Source: Donghicola tyrosinivorans
Lineage (GTDB): Bacteria; Pseudomonadota; Alphaproteobacteria; Rhodobacterales; Rhodobacteraceae
Assembly: GCF_003003355.1 (NCBI RefSeq)
Contig: NZ_PVTQ01000002.1
Span: 248,001 to 312,000 of the forward strand
Length of the DNA stretch: 64,000 bases
Direction: 5' to 3'
Shown here: in pieces, positions 44,958 to 54,625 of the stretch
How the letters are laid out: every line of letters begins with the position of its first letter
How positions within the stretch are numbered: the stretch's first letter is position 1
The notes under the pieces: generated by a model
What the model saw: only the letters and a program-made list of their open reading frames with translations
Database searches by the model: none
What the model was told of the DNA's origin: nothing
Translations under genes and position numbers: made by a program

Positions 44958-47261
44958 ATGATCCAGATCCTTTCCGAAGCGCTTGCCGAGCGTGGTTATG
45001 ACACTTTGACCGACGTGCAGCAGGCCGTGACCGCAGAAGAACTTGCGGGTCAGGATCTGCTGGTTTCTGCGCAGACCGGCTCGGGTAAAACCGTTGGCTT
45101 TGGTCTGGCGATGGCGCGGGACGTTCTTGCCGAAGACGGCTCGCTTGGGCCGGCGGCTGCGCCTCTGGCACTGGTGATTGCCCCGACCCGCGAACTGGCA
45201 CTTCAGGTCAAGCGCGAGCTGGGTTGGCTCTATGGCAAAGCAGGTGCCCGTCTGGTGTCCTGCGTTGGCGGCATGGACGCCCGTGACGAACGTCGCGCGC
45301 TGGAACGTGGTGCCCACATCGTTGTTGGCACCCCTGGCCGTCTGCGTGACCACCTAGAGCGTGGCGCGCTGGATCTGGAAAGCCTGCAAGTGGCGGTTCT
45401 GGACGAGGCCGACGAGATGCTGGATCTGGGCTTCCGCGAAGATCTGGAGTTCATTCTGGGCGGTGCCCCCGAAGAGCGCCGCACGCTTCTGTTCTCGGCT
45501 ACCGTGCCGCCGATGATCGAAAAGCTGGCCAAGGAATTCCAGCGCGATGCGCAGCGGATCAGCACCACTTCGGGCAAAAAGCAGCACTCGGACATCTCGT
45601 ATCAGGTGATCCGCGTGAACATGAAGGACAGCGAACGCGCGATCTTCAACATGCTGCGCTTCCATGACGCCGAGAACGCGATCATTTTCGCCAACACCCG
45701 TGTCGAGGTCGCCCGTCTGACCTCGCGTCTGGCGAACCGTGGATTTCAGGTGGTTTGTCTATCCGGTGAACTGACCCAGCAAGAGCGGACCAACGCCCTG
45801 CAGGCCATGCGCGATGGTCGTGCGAAGGTTTGTGTGGCAACCGATGTGGCGGCCCGTGGTATCGACCTGCCCAATCTGGAACTGGTGATCCACGCCGATC
45901 TGCCCACCAACACCGAAGCACTGCTGCACCGTTCGGGCCGGACCGGCCGCGCGGGACGCAAGGGTATCTCGGCGCTGATCGCGAACCCCAAGTCGGCCAA
46001 CCGCGCTGAGCGTCTGCTGAAGTGGGCGAAGATCACCGCAGAATGGACCGAGGCCCCCAGCGCCGAAGACATCCAGCGCCGCGACGAAGAGCGTCTGCTG
46101 GCCGATCCGCTGTGGACCGAAGAAACCACGCCCGAGCAGCAGGATTTCGCAACCCGCCTGCTGGAAATGCACAGCGCTGACCAGATCGCGGCAGCTTACC
46201 TGCGCCTTTACCGTGCCCGTCTGTCGGCACCTGAAGAACTTGGTTCGCCCGATGAACGCCCCGAGCGCAAAGAGCGTAAGGAATTCGGCCCCTCGCGCTG
46301 GTTCCGTCTGTCGGTTGGCCGCAATGAGCGTGCCGAGCCCCGCTGGCTGTTGCCGATGGTGTGCCGTTCGGCCAACATCGACAAGACCGTCATCGGTGCG
46401 ATCCGTGTGCGTCAGGACGAAAGCTTCATCGAGATCGCGGAAGCGGCGGCAGATAACTTCCTTGCCTCTCTAGGGGATGCTGCGCAGCTGGAAGACGGCA
46501 TCAAAGTGACTGCCGCTGATGGCCCGCCCGCACCCGAACCGCGCCAGCCCCGTGGCGACGACCGCCGTGGTGATGACCGTCGCGGCGGTGGTCGTGATCG
46601 CGGCCCCCGTGAGGATCGCCCCCGCGGTGACCGTTTCGATCGTCCCAAGCGTGAGGACCGTGGCGACCGCTTTGATCGCCCCAAGCGCGAAGATCGCGGC
46701 GAGCGTCCCCAGCGTGAAGACCGCCCTCAGCGCGATGACCGTCCCAAGCGCGAAGAGCGTGGCCCCAATATGGTCGCTCCCAACCCGAACAAGAGCAGCT
46801 ACAACCCTGCGCCTGTGATGGATGATGACGCGCCCCGCAAACCCCGCGCCAAGAAGGTCTGGGGCGATAAGCCCGAGGGCAAAAAGCCCTACAAGCCTGA
46901 GGGTCGTGGCGATTTCAAAGGCGGTAAGCCTGATGGGAAAAAGTCGTTCGGCAAACCTGACGGCAAAAAGCCCTATGGCAAGTCCGAAGGCGGTTTTGGC
47001 GGCAAGCCCAAGCGTGATGGCGACAAGCCCGGTTACGACAAACCCCGTGGCAAGCCCGCTGGCAAGTTTGGCGATAAGCCCAAGTTTGGCGACAAGCCGA
47101 AATTCGGTGACAAGCCCCGTGGCGATGGTCCCAAAGGCGGCAAACCTGCCCGTTTCAACGCGGCGGATACCAGCAAGCGGATGGACCGCCCCGGTGGCAA
47201 GCGCCCCGCAGCGGGTCCGCGCAAGGGCGGTGACGGGTTCCCCCGTCGGCCCAAAGGCTAA
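44958..47261 (+). CDS. DEAD-box RNA helicase with CsdA/DbpA-type domain and long basic tail
   Basis: 767 residues. Motif I is SAQTGSGKT, Ia APTRELALQ, II DEADEMLD, III LFSAT and VI HRSGRTGRAGRKG. A DbpA/CsdA-like RNA-binding domain (RWFRLSVGRNER to about residue 515) follows. From about 525 to the end is a disordered, highly charged tail of Arg/Asp-rich (DRRGDDRRGGGRDRG) and then Lys/Gly/Pro repeats (KPDGKKPYGK, GDKPKFGDKPKF). It probably remodels RNA in ribosome assembly or cold adaptation, with the tail binding RNA. The ATG at 44958 follows a 142-base leader. Confidence 0.92.
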   Translation: MIQILSEALAERGYDTLTDVQQAVTAEELAGQDLLVSAQTGSGKTVGFGLAMARDVLAEDGSLGPAAAPLALVIAPTRELALQVKRELGWLYGKAGARLVSCVGGMDARDERRALERGAHIVVGTPGRLRDHLERGALDLESLQVAVLDEADEMLDLGFREDLEFILGGAPEERRTLLFSATVPPMIEKLAKEFQRDAQRISTTSGKKQHSDISYQVIRVNMKDSERAIFNMLRFHDAENAIIFANTRVEVARLTSRLANRGFQVVCLSGELTQQERTNALQAMRDGRAKVCVATDVAARGIDLPNLELVIHADLPTNTEALLHRSGRTGRAGRKGISALIANPKSANRAERLLKWAKITAEWTEAPSAEDIQRRDEERLLADPLWTEETTPEQQDFATRLLEMHSADQIAAAYLRLYRARLSAPEELGSPDERPERKERKEFGPSRWFRLSVGRNERAEPRWLLPMVCRSANIDKTVIGAIRVRQDESFIEIAEAAADNFLASLGDAAQLEDGIKVTAADGPPAPEPRQPRGDDRRGDDRRGGGRDRGPREDRPRGDRFDRPKREDRGDRFDRPKREDRGERPQREDRPQRDDRPKREERGPNMVAPNPNKSSYNPAPVMDDDAPRKPRAKKVWGDKPEGKKPYKPEGRGDFKGGKPDGKKSFGKPDGKKPYGKSEGGFGGKPKRDGDKPGYDKPRGKPAGKFGDKPKFGDKPKFGDKPRGDGPKGGKPARFNAADTSKRMDRPGGKRPAAGPRKGGDGFPRRPKG

Positions 47262-47283
47262 GAACTAACAGCGGGGCGCTTGG

Positions 47284-47760
47284 TCAGACGGCCAGCGCCC
47301 CGATCCACATGCCAAGGCCGAACCAAGTGTGTGCGACCAGCCCCAGCCCTCGGCTTTTCCAAGGGGTCGGCGTTTTCGACAGCGCCCATCCCAGTCCCAG
47401 ACCCGGATGCAGCAGGAACCAGCCCGCCGCGATGGTCACCAGCGCATAGATCCACACGGGCACAAAGCTAGGCATTGCCAGCCACGCAGCCCCTGCGATC
47501 ATCGCGAAAAAGATCCCGTAGATCACGCCCACCGCATAGTGGAAGACCCAGCCGATGGTCAGTTCGCCCTGAGCAGGGGTGGCTTGGGCGATGTCGTCGT
47601 GAAAGACTTTGCCTTTCGCCACATGAGCAACCCAGCGGCCCACGAAGGCCCAGTTCGGCAAAGGCGCGCCGGTGATGCGGTTCAGGGCAAGTGCCCACAG
47701 GTCCATCACAATTGTGCCGCCAAGGCCCATCACGATCCCAGCAAATATCAAATACGCCAC
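47284..47760 (-). CDS. DUF2938 family membrane protein
   Basis: 158 residues with four hydrophobic helices. GTIVMDLWALALNRITGAPLPNW, VGRWVAHVAKG and IGWVFHYAVGVIYGIFFA match DUF2938. No function is known for the family. It converges with the helicase gene; an imperfect GC-rich inverted repeat (47272-47302) overlaps its 3' end. Paired ATATAC repeats lie just upstream of its start. Confidence 0.8.
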   Translation of the reverse strand: MAYLIFAGIVMGLGGTIVMDLWALALNRITGAPLPNWAFVGRWVAHVAKGKVFHDDIAQATPAQGELTIGWVFHYAVGVIYGIFFAMIAGAAWLAMPSFVPVWIYALVTIAAGWFLLHPGLGLGWALSKTPTPWKSRGLGLVAHTWFGLGMWIGALAV

Positions 47761-47781
47761 GTGCTGGCCTCCTTTGAATTG

Positions 47782-47796
47782 ATATACTCAATATAC
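47782..47796. repeat. Paired ATATAC repeats upstream of DUF2938 gene
   Basis: ATATAC occurs at 47782-47787 and 47791-47796 in an AT-rich stretch 22 bases before the DUF2938 start; TTGATATACTCAA is also nearly palindromic. It may be an operator or a promoter element. Confidence 0.35.
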
Positions 47797-47949
47797 CTGT
47801 TGCTTAGTCATTTCACGGATTGCCCTTGTTGCAAAGACCAAAGGCTTCAATCTTTAGGGTTGCAATGTAAAGGGCAGACAAACCCCTTTGGACCAGTGTA
47901 GACTCGGTCCGATTTACCCGCTCTGCGGGTTGTGGAGTGGGGAGAATCC

Positions 47950-48990
47950 ATGAAGGCCGTCTTGTTTGAATCCTTTGGTGCGCGTCCTGTGATCGCCAAT
48001 TTGCCGGACCCGTCACCTGATGCGGACGGCGTTGTTTTGCGCGTCATGGCCACGGGGGTGTGCCGCAGCGACTGGCACGGCTGGATGGGGCATGATCCGG
48101 GGATCGAACTGCCGCACGTGCCGGGCCATGAACTGGCAGGGATCATCGAGGCTGTCGGCCCGAATGTCTCCAAATGGAAAGTGGGCGATCGCGTCACGGT
48201 GCCTTTCGTCTGCGGATGCGGCACGTGTTCGGAGTGTCATTCGGGCAACCAGCAGGTCTGCGAAGATCAGACACAACCGGGGTTCAGCCACTGGGGCTCG
48301 TTCGCGGAATATGTGGGACTGCATCAGGCGGACCTGAATCTTGTGGCCCTGCCGGAGACGGTGGATTTCGCAACCGCCGCCTCGCTTGGGTGCCGGTTTG
48401 CCACCTCGTTCCGTGCAGTGGTGGATCAGGGACGCACGGCCCCCGGTGAATGGGTGGCGGTGCATGGCTGTGGCGGCGTCGGTCTGTCGGCCATCATGAT
48501 CGCCAACGCGATTGGCGCGAATGTGGTCGCGGTTGATATCGACGATGCCAAACTTGCGCTGGCCAAAGAGCTTGGCGCAGCAGTCACCATCAATGGCGCG
48601 ACCGAGCCCAAAGTGGCCAAGGCTGTGCTTCAGGCGACAGGGGGCGGGGCGCATGTTTCGATTGATGCCCTTGGCAATCCTGTAACCTGCTTTAACTCTA
48701 TCTCGTGTTTGCGTCGGCGCGGGCGACATGTGCAGGTGGGATTGATGCTGGCAGATCACGCCAAGCCGCAGATCCCCATGTCCCGTGTTATTGCCTATGA
48801 ATTGGAGCTGCGCGGCAGCCACGGAATGCAGGCCCATCGCTATGATGCGATGCTTGCGATGGTTCAATCGGGTAAGCTGTCACCCGAGCGTCTGGTGGGG
48901 CGCGAAATCACATTGGAAGACTCGATCGATGCACTGATCGGTATGGATCGTTTCGAAGGTGTGGGCGCGACAGTGGTGACGAAATTCTAG
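47950..48990 (+). CDS. Zinc-dependent alcohol dehydrogenase family protein
   Basis: 346 residues, medium-chain dehydrogenase. [10 protein letters not shown] and GHELAG supply the catalytic zinc ligands (Cys, His and Glu), and [17 protein letters not shown] supplies the four structural-zinc cysteines. The NAD(P) fold has [10 protein letters not shown] and ends its second strand with VDIDDAK, the Asp favouring NAD. Substrate unknown. The ATG is behind GGGGAGA. It is monocistronic as far as can be seen. Confidence 0.9.
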   Translation: MKAVLFESFGARPVIANLPDPSPDADGVVLRVMATGVCRSDWHGWMGHDPGIELPHVPGHELAGIIEAVGPNVSKWKVGDRVTVPFVCGCGTCSECHSGNQQVCEDQTQPGFSHWGSFAEYVGLHQADLNLVALPETVDFATAASLGCRFATSFRAVVDQGRTAPGEWVAVHGCGGVGLSAIMIANAIGANVVAVDIDDAKLALAKELGAAVTINGATEPKVAKAVLQATGGGAHVSIDALGNPVTCFNSISCLRRRGRHVQVGLMLADHAKPQIPMSRVIAYELELRGSHGMQAHRYDAMLAMVQSGKLSPERLVGREITLEDSIDALIGMDRFEGVGATVVTKF

Positions 48991-49016
48991 GTGTTTCATT
49001 CGTCGGGGGACGAAAG

Positions 49017-49157
49017 ATGAAGCAAGTTTTAACGATCGGAATTCTGGGCCTGCTTGGTGGGCTGGCGCTGGCCTATGTGGTGCTGACCTACCAAGCCTCT
49101 TTGCAACGGGACGGATCGCTTTCGCGGTCCGCCTTGCCCGCTGCGATAGCCGGTTAA
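49017..49157 (+). CDS. Small single-pass membrane protein (46 residues)
   Basis: ATG at 49017 follows GGGGGACGAAAG and leads to 46 codons and TAA. The product starts MKQVLTIGILGLLGG and has one hydrophobic helix (about 4-25) followed by a polar C-terminal tail (YQASLQRDGSLSRS). No family is recognised. It lies 26 bases after the alcohol dehydrogenase stop. Codon use looks ordinary and the ribosome-binding site is good, so I judge it likely to be translated. Confidence 0.6.
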   Translation: MKQVLTIGILGLLGGLALAYVVLTYQASLQRDGSLSRSALPAAIAG

Positions 49158-49350
49158 GCGTGCGTTAAGCGCATGAAAAGACCTTTGATGCGGCGTGAAC
49201 GCCATTTTCAGGGTCGGGGCTGCTGTCACTTCTTTGTGATGGGGTTATGGGCTGCCCCACAGGTTTTCTCCAACATATTGAGCCTTTTGGGTGAAACCTG
49301 CGTCGCGGGTTCCCTTTCGGGAGGAAATTCTGCGTAAGCTGAAACAAAAC

Positions 49351-49366
49351 TGAACGGTTCGGTTCA
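49351..49366. promoter_or_regulatory. TetR-type operator candidate before the RND efflux operon
   Basis: TGAAC-GGTTCG-GTTCA is a perfect inverted repeat with an internal GAACGGTTC palindrome. This type of sequence is typical of operators bound by AcrR/TetR regulators of RND pumps. It lies 73 bases upstream of the adaptor gene. No tetR gene is adjacent. Confidence 0.6.
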
Positions 49367-49438
49367 CTTTTTTCGTGCAAGATGCGGGATTCTGGCCTAC
49401 CTAATGGCGGAAATGCCCTCCGCCCGAAGGAAGACCCG

Positions 49439-50464
49439 ATGCGCATGATCCCTGTTCTGGCCTTGATTGCCGCGACTTTTGCTGTGCCTGCTATGGCGCA
49501 GGATGTGCCCAAGCCTGTGAAACTGATGACCCTGCAAAGCGGCCCTGCCCATATCGAGCGGCAGTTCTTCGGGCAGGTGGTGGCCAAGCAGACCGTTGAT
49601 TTGGCTTTTCAGGTTGGCGGCCAGCTGCAGCAGTTGACCGCACCGGAAGGGCAGATGATCCGCGAAGGCGAGGTGATCGCTCAGCTGGATTTGCGGGCCT
49701 ACACCCGCGCCCGTGATCAGGCCAAGGTCAATTTGGATAAGGCCCGCCGCGATCTGGAGCGTCTGACCGCCCTGCGCGGCTCAACCGTCAGCGACGTGAC
49801 GATCCGCGATGCGCAGACGCAGGTAGATCTGGCTCAGATCGCCTTGCAGAACGCTGAGGATAGCTTGGATGACGCGACCCTGCGTGCGCCCTTTGATGCA
49901 CTGGTCGCCCGCCGCGAGGTTGCCAATTACACCACTGTCGCCGCAGGCACGCCCATTGTGCTGTTGCACGATGTCTCTGAACTGCGGGTCGAGATTGAGG
50001 TGCCCGAGGTTCTGTTCCGTACGGCAGGCCGTACCGGCGACGTGACCTTTAGCGCCGAGTTTCCCGATGGCGACACCCGCTTCAACCTCTCGCCGCGCGA
50101 GTTTGAGGCCGAAGCCAGTGCCGTGGGTCAGACCTACACGCTGACCCTTGCTTTTGACAAAAATCCCGGCGCGTTTGTGTATCCCGGTGCCTCGCTGACG
50201 GTCTATGCCGCGACCGAGCTTGGCGGCGGTGATGCGGTGTTCCTGCCCGAAACGGCGCTGTCCTTTGACCCCGAAGGCAAGCCCCGCGTGATGGTCTTTA
50301 CGGATGGCACCGTTCGCGCCACGCCGATCACCATGCAGATCACCGACGACGGGCGCATCCAGATGGTCGAAGGCCCCGAAAACGGGACCGAGATCGTCCT
50401 GACCGGCGCATCGCAGTTGCAGGACGGGCAGACGGTCCGCCGCTTTACCCGTATCGGAGAGTAA
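49439..50464 (+). CDS. RND efflux periplasmic adaptor subunit
   Basis: 341 residues with a signal peptide ending VPAMA-QD. The biotinyl-lipoyl-like half motifs (FQVGGQLQQL and DATLRAPFDALVARR), a helical hairpin rich in Ala/Arg/Asp (about 90-150) and the C-terminal barrel mark a membrane fusion protein of the HlyD/AcrA type. It links the inner-membrane pump to an outer-membrane factor, which is not encoded here. The ATG at 49439 is behind GAAGGAAG. The pump gene follows after three bases. Confidence 0.92.
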   Translation: MRMIPVLALIAATFAVPAMAQDVPKPVKLMTLQSGPAHIERQFFGQVVAKQTVDLAFQVGGQLQQLTAPEGQMIREGEVIAQLDLRAYTRARDQAKVNLDKARRDLERLTALRGSTVSDVTIRDAQTQVDLAQIALQNAEDSLDDATLRAPFDALVARREVANYTTVAAGTPIVLLHDVSELRVEIEVPEVLFRTAGRTGDVTFSAEFPDGDTRFNLSPREFEAEASAVGQTYTLTLAFDKNPGAFVYPGASLTVYAATELGGGDAVFLPETALSFDPEGKPRVMVFTDGTVRATPITMQITDDGRIQMVEGPENGTEIVLTGASQLQDGQTVRRFTRIGE

Positions 50465-50467
50465 CCC

Positions 50468-53400
50468 ATGTCCATTGCACGCGCTTCGATCGACCGCGCC
50501 CTTGTGACGTGGATGCTGATCATCGGCTGCCTTCTGGGCGGTATCTGGGGCTTTGCCACCATCGGGCGGCTGGAAGACCCCGCGTTCACCATCAAGAACG
50601 CCGTTATTATCACCCAGTACCCCGGCGCTTCGGCTGAACAAGTGGCCCGAGAGGTCTCGGAACCGCTGGAATCCGCCATCCAGAAGATGGCCGAAGTGGA
50701 AACGATCACCTCGTCCAACAAACCGGGCGTCAGCCGGATCAGCGTCGAAGTGGAAAGCACCTATGACGGGACCGAACTGCCCGCCATCTGGACCAAGCTG
50801 CGCAACCGAGTGAATGATGCGCAGTCCAGCTTGCCTTCTGGCGCGCAGGCGTCGGTGGTCAATGACACCTTCGGGGATGTGTTCGGCCTGTTCTTTGCGG
50901 TCACCACACCCGGTTTCAGTGATGCGGAAACCCATCAGATCGCCAACTATCTGCGCCGTGAAATTCTAGCGGTGGATGGCGTGGCCGATGTGGAACTGGC
51001 CGGTCTGCCGGAAGAGGCGATCTATGTGGCCCCCAAGACGGCGATCACCACCAACCTTGGCGTCGCGCCAGGCGCTTTGGCCGGTGCGATCACCAGTGCC
51101 ACCAGTGTGTCCAGCGCGGGCAGCGTGACCCAGAACGGGCAGGATATCCGGATCGAGGCGCCCGAGGGCTCGAACTCAGTTGATGAGATTGCCAGCCTGA
51201 CCATCGGTGTCGGCGGCGAAGTGATTGACCTGACCGATCTTGCTGATGTGACCCGTGAACGGGTGGCCGAGCCTTCGATGATCATCCGTTATAACGGGCA
51301 GGATGCCTTTACCTTGGGTGTGGCGGGCAAGGCCGATCTGAACATTGTGGACATTGGTCACGCGGTAGATGACCGGATTGCGGCGCTAATGCAGGACGTG
51401 CCTGCGGGCGTGCAGATCCAACCGATCTATCAGCAGCATGTGGTGGTGGAAGAGGCTTCGAACGCGTTTCTGGTCAACCTTGCCATGTCAGTCGCCATCG
51501 TGGTCATCGTGCTGGCGATCTTCATGGGCTGGCGTGCCGCGATCGTGGTGGGCGCGACCCTGCTGTTGACCGTGGTGGGCACCCTGTTTTTCATGTCGGT
51601 CTTCGGGATCGAAATGGAGCGTATCAGCCTTGGCGCCTTGATCATCGCCATGGGGATGCTGGTGGATAACGCCATCGTGGTGGCCGAAGGGATGCAAGGG
51701 GACATGCATCAGGGCAAATCCGCCCGTGATGCCGCCGAGGATGTGGCCAGCAAGACCCAGATCCCGCTGCTTGGGGCGACTGTGATCGGGATCATGGCCT
51801 TTGCGGGCATTGGTCTTTCGCCGGATGCGACGGGGGAATTCCTGTTCTCGCTGTTTGCGGTTATCGGGATTTCTCTGCTGCTAAGCTGGGTGCTGGCGAT
51901 CACCGCCACGCCGCTTCTGGCGCACTATCTGTTCAAGGTGGGCGATCAGGTAGAAGGCGGCGCCTACAACGGCCCGATCTTCCGCGCGTACCGCAACACG
52001 CTGTCGCTGGCGCTGAAGCTACGCTGGTTGGTGATGGCTGGTCTGATCGCGGTGACGGTGGTGTGCTACATCGGCTTTGGTCAGGTAAAGCAGCAATTCT
52101 TCCCCGACAGCAATACACCGCTGTTCTACGTCCATTACAAGATGCCCCAAGGTACCGGCATTCATCGCACCGCTGACGATATGGCGCTGCTGGAAGAGTG
52201 GCTGTCCAAGCGGGACGATGTGGTCTCGGTCAGTACCTTTGTGGGCGGCGGCGCGACGCGATTTATGCTGACCTACGGGCCGGAAGAGGGTCTGAAAAGT
52301 TATGGCCATCTGATCATCCGGACCGAGACGCTGGACGCCATTCCGCCCCTGCGCCAAGAACTTGAGGACTTTGCCCGCAGCACCCTGACCGACGGCGAAT
52401 TCCGCACCCAGCGTTTGGCCTTCGGGCCCGGTGGCGGTGCTCCGATTGAGGCGCGGTTCTCTGGTCCCGATCCGGTGGTTCTGCGCCAACTGGCGCAGCA
52501 GGCGATGGTCGAGATGAAAAAGACCAACCCGCTGGTGCAAGACATGCGTACCGACTGGCGCGAGCGAGAATTGGTACTCAAGCCCGTCTACGCGGATGAG
52601 CGGGCGCAGGCGACGGGCATCTCGCGCGAGGATGTGGCTTCGGCTTTCCTGACCGCGACCGATGGCATCCGTGCGGGCGTCTATCGTGAAGATGATCGCC
52701 TGATCCCGATTATGGTGCGTAACGCTGGCGCAACTGATGAAGGGGCCGCGCATCTGATTGACCAACCAGTCTATTCCAGCGCGGCGCAGGCCTATATCCC
52801 TGTGACACAGCTGATCGACGGGTTTGACTATGAAGCGCAGGACACCCTGCTACAGCGCCGTAACCGCGTGACCACCATCACGGTCGAGGTTGGTCTGCCT
52901 GCCGATACCAACGTCGCTGCGGTCTTCACGCAGGTGCGCCCCGCGATTGAGGCGATCCCACTGCCCGAAGGCTACAAGATGGAGTGGGGCGGCGAGTTTG
53001 AAAGCTCGACCAAGGCGCAGGGCAGCCTTGGCAAGCAGTTGCCCCTGTCGCTGCTGATCATGATCGTCATCTCGATCCTGCTGTTCGGCCAGTTGCGTCA
53101 GCCGCTGATCATCTGGCTGTTGGTACCGATGTCGGTGAACGGGGTGGCACTTGGCCTTCTGGGAACCGGATTGCCGTTCAGCTTTACCGCGCTTTTGGGT
53201 CTGCTGAGCCTTTCGGGGATGCTGATCAAGAACGGGATCGTTCTGGTCGAGGAAATCGATCTGGTCCGCGCCGAGGGTGTGCCCTTCCGGCAGGCGGTGC
53301 TGGATGCGTCGACCTCGCGTCTGCGGCCTGTGGTGCTGGCGGCGGCGACCACCATTCTGGGGATGATCCCGTTGCTGTCTGATGCGTTCTTCGCCTCGAT

Positions 53401-53509
53401 GGCGGTGACGATTATGGGCGGGCTTGGCTTTGCCTCGGTCCTGACCTTGGTCGCGGCACCGGTGCTGTACTACACGTTCTTCCCAAAGGCGCGCCGCGCG
53501 GACGCCTGA
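50468..53509 (+). CDS. RND efflux pump, inner-membrane permease
   Basis: 1013 residues with the 12-helix RND layout: helix 1 at about 11-30, helices 2-6 at about 337-520, helix 7 near 525-545 and helices 8-12 at about 860-1005. The proton relay in helix 4 is GMLVDNAIVV (D400, N401), where AcrB has two Asp residues; the helix 10 Lys is in GMLIKNGIVL. One Asp/Asn replacement occurs in other RND branches. It exports drugs or other amphipathic compounds with the adaptor upstream. No outer-membrane channel gene follows. Confidence 0.95.
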   Translation: MSIARASIDRALVTWMLIIGCLLGGIWGFATIGRLEDPAFTIKNAVIITQYPGASAEQVAREVSEPLESAIQKMAEVETITSSNKPGVSRISVEVESTYDGTELPAIWTKLRNRVNDAQSSLPSGAQASVVNDTFGDVFGLFFAVTTPGFSDAETHQIANYLRREILAVDGVADVELAGLPEEAIYVAPKTAITTNLGVAPGALAGAITSATSVSSAGSVTQNGQDIRIEAPEGSNSVDEIASLTIGVGGEVIDLTDLADVTRERVAEPSMIIRYNGQDAFTLGVAGKADLNIVDIGHAVDDRIAALMQDVPAGVQIQPIYQQHVVVEEASNAFLVNLAMSVAIVVIVLAIFMGWRAAIVVGATLLLTVVGTLFFMSVFGIEMERISLGALIIAMGMLVDNAIVVAEGMQGDMHQGKSARDAAEDVASKTQIPLLGATVIGIMAFAGIGLSPDATGEFLFSLFAVIGISLLLSWVLAITATPLLAHYLFKVGDQVEGGAYNGPIFRAYRNTLSLALKLRWLVMAGLIAVTVVCYIGFGQVKQQFFPDSNTPLFYVHYKMPQGTGIHRTADDMALLEEWLSKRDDVVSVSTFVGGGATRFMLTYGPEEGLKSYGHLIIRTETLDAIPPLRQELEDFARSTLTDGEFRTQRLAFGPGGGAPIEARFSGPDPVVLRQLAQQAMVEMKKTNPLVQDMRTDWRERELVLKPVYADERAQATGISREDVASAFLTATDGIRAGVYREDDRLIPIMVRNAGATDEGAAHLIDQPVYSSAAQAYIPVTQLIDGFDYEAQDTLLQRRNRVTTITVEVGLPADTNVAAVFTQVRPAIEAIPLPEGYKMEWGGEFESSTKAQGSLGKQLPLSLLIMIVISILLFGQLRQPLIIWLLVPMSVNGVALGLLGTGLPFSFTALLGLLSLSGMLIKNGIVLVEEIDLVRAEGVPFRQAVLDASTSRLRPVVLAAATTILGMIPLLSDAFFASMAVTIMGGLGFASVLTLVAAPVLYYTFFPKARRADA

Positions 53510-53529
53510 GGGTAGGTTAACCACAATGG

Positions 53530-53563
53530 CCGCCCCGCTGGTCGCGGGGCGGTCTCTATTCTT
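53530..53563 (+). terminator. Intrinsic terminator after the RND operon
   Basis: CCGCCCCGC (53530-53538) pairs with GCGGGGCGG (53544-53552) around TGGTC, followed by the T-rich TCTCTATTCTT. Confidence 0.8.
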
Positions 53564-53701
53564 GGTGCTGCTGTTGCAACTTCTCAACAGGCGGGTACCC
53601 ATTCGGCTTTTTGCAAACGTCCTTTCGGGAAAAGACTGGAAATCTGAGCTATCGTTTTGGTAGGCTATCCGTGCCTGGGGAGGCAACTGTAGGGATAGCT
53701 G

Positions 53702-54625
53702 ATGCGACAGATGACGATGGCGGTCGCCGCCATGGTTCTGAGTGCCCCCATGGCCGTAGCGCAAGGCTACGAATTTGTGGGCTACGGAAACATCCTTAAC
53801 AACGATTACTACGGCGATGGTCGGGATCGTTGGCAGACGGGTTCGGACCAACTGAGTTTGGTGTGGTCGAACGGCTGGGAAAAGGGATGGAAAGATCAGC
53901 TAACCTCCGGATTTGGCGACACGATAGAGCTGCGCTTTGGCGCCCGTGTTGCGGCCCCTGACAATATCGATATTCCTGCAAATGACGACCGCCGCTATGC
54001 GGGGGTGCTGAGCCTTGGTCTTGTGACCCACATGGCTGTGGCGCAAGATTACCAGATGGTGCTTGGCGCTGGTGTCGAGGCCGTGGGGCCGGGCACTGCA
54101 CTGGATGAATTTCACGCCAAGTTCCACAGCCTGATCGGCAGTGGTGACGCCAGCGCGGCGGTGCGTGACAACCAGATCGGTGACAAGATCACGCCCTATG
54201 CCTCGTTCGAGATGGCGCGAGCGTTCCCCACGGGGGGTAATTCGCGCATTCGTCCATTTGTTGAGGCCCATAGCGGGCTTGAGACACTGGCCCGTGTGGG
54301 TGTTGATTTCCACGTGGGTGATCTGACGCTGAACGGTTTGATGTCCCGCGATTACGTCACTGGCCAGACCTATCAGACCGTGCGCGGGACAGGGACCGGC
54401 TGGACCTTTATCGGCGGCGCGGATGTGGCGAAGGTCGCGCAATCGGTGCTGCTGCCCAGTGATGACTATACCCTGACGCCTGCCCGTGTGCGTGCCCGTG
54501 TGGCGGTGCAATGGGCGGGGAACTATGGGGTGGCGCAGTTCGGGCTGACCTATCTGGGCAAAGAGTTTGAACAGCAAGACAGCGGGCAGGTGCTCGGGTC
54601 TATCAGCTTTAAGTACGACTTCTGA
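53702..54625 (+). CDS. LpxR-family outer-membrane protein (putative lipid A deacylase)
   Basis: 307 residues with a signal peptide ending MAVA-QG and amphipathic strands up to a C-terminal Phe (SISFKYDF). ILNNDYYGDGRDRWQTGSDQLSLVW and the central HAKFHSLIG fit the LpxR (DUF2219) barrel, where Asn, Asp and His residues form the active site that removes 3'-acyloxyacyl chains from lipid A. I cannot align the catalytic residues with certainty, so enzymatic activity is an inference. It stands alone after the RND terminator. Confidence 0.7.
   Translation: MRQMTMAVAAMVLSAPMAVAQGYEFVGYGNILNNDYYGDGRDRWQTGSDQLSLVWSNGWEKGWKDQLTSGFGDTIELRFGARVAAPDNIDIPANDDRRYAGVLSLGLVTHMAVAQDYQMVLGAGVEAVGPGTALDEFHAKFHSLIGSGDASAAVRDNQIGDKITPYASFEMARAFPTGGNSRIRPFVEAHSGLETLARVGVDFHVGDLTLNGLMSRDYVTGQTYQTVRGTGTGWTFIGGADVAKVAQSVLLPSDDYTLTPARVRARVAVQWAGNYGVAQFGLTYLGKEFEQQDSGQVLGSISFKYDF

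Noticed and set aside
47272-47302. GC-rich inverted repeat between the helicase and DUF2938 genes
   Set aside because: The arms are interrupted by a bulge, there is no T-run, and part lies in the DUF2938 coding region. It is mentioned only in the gene entry.
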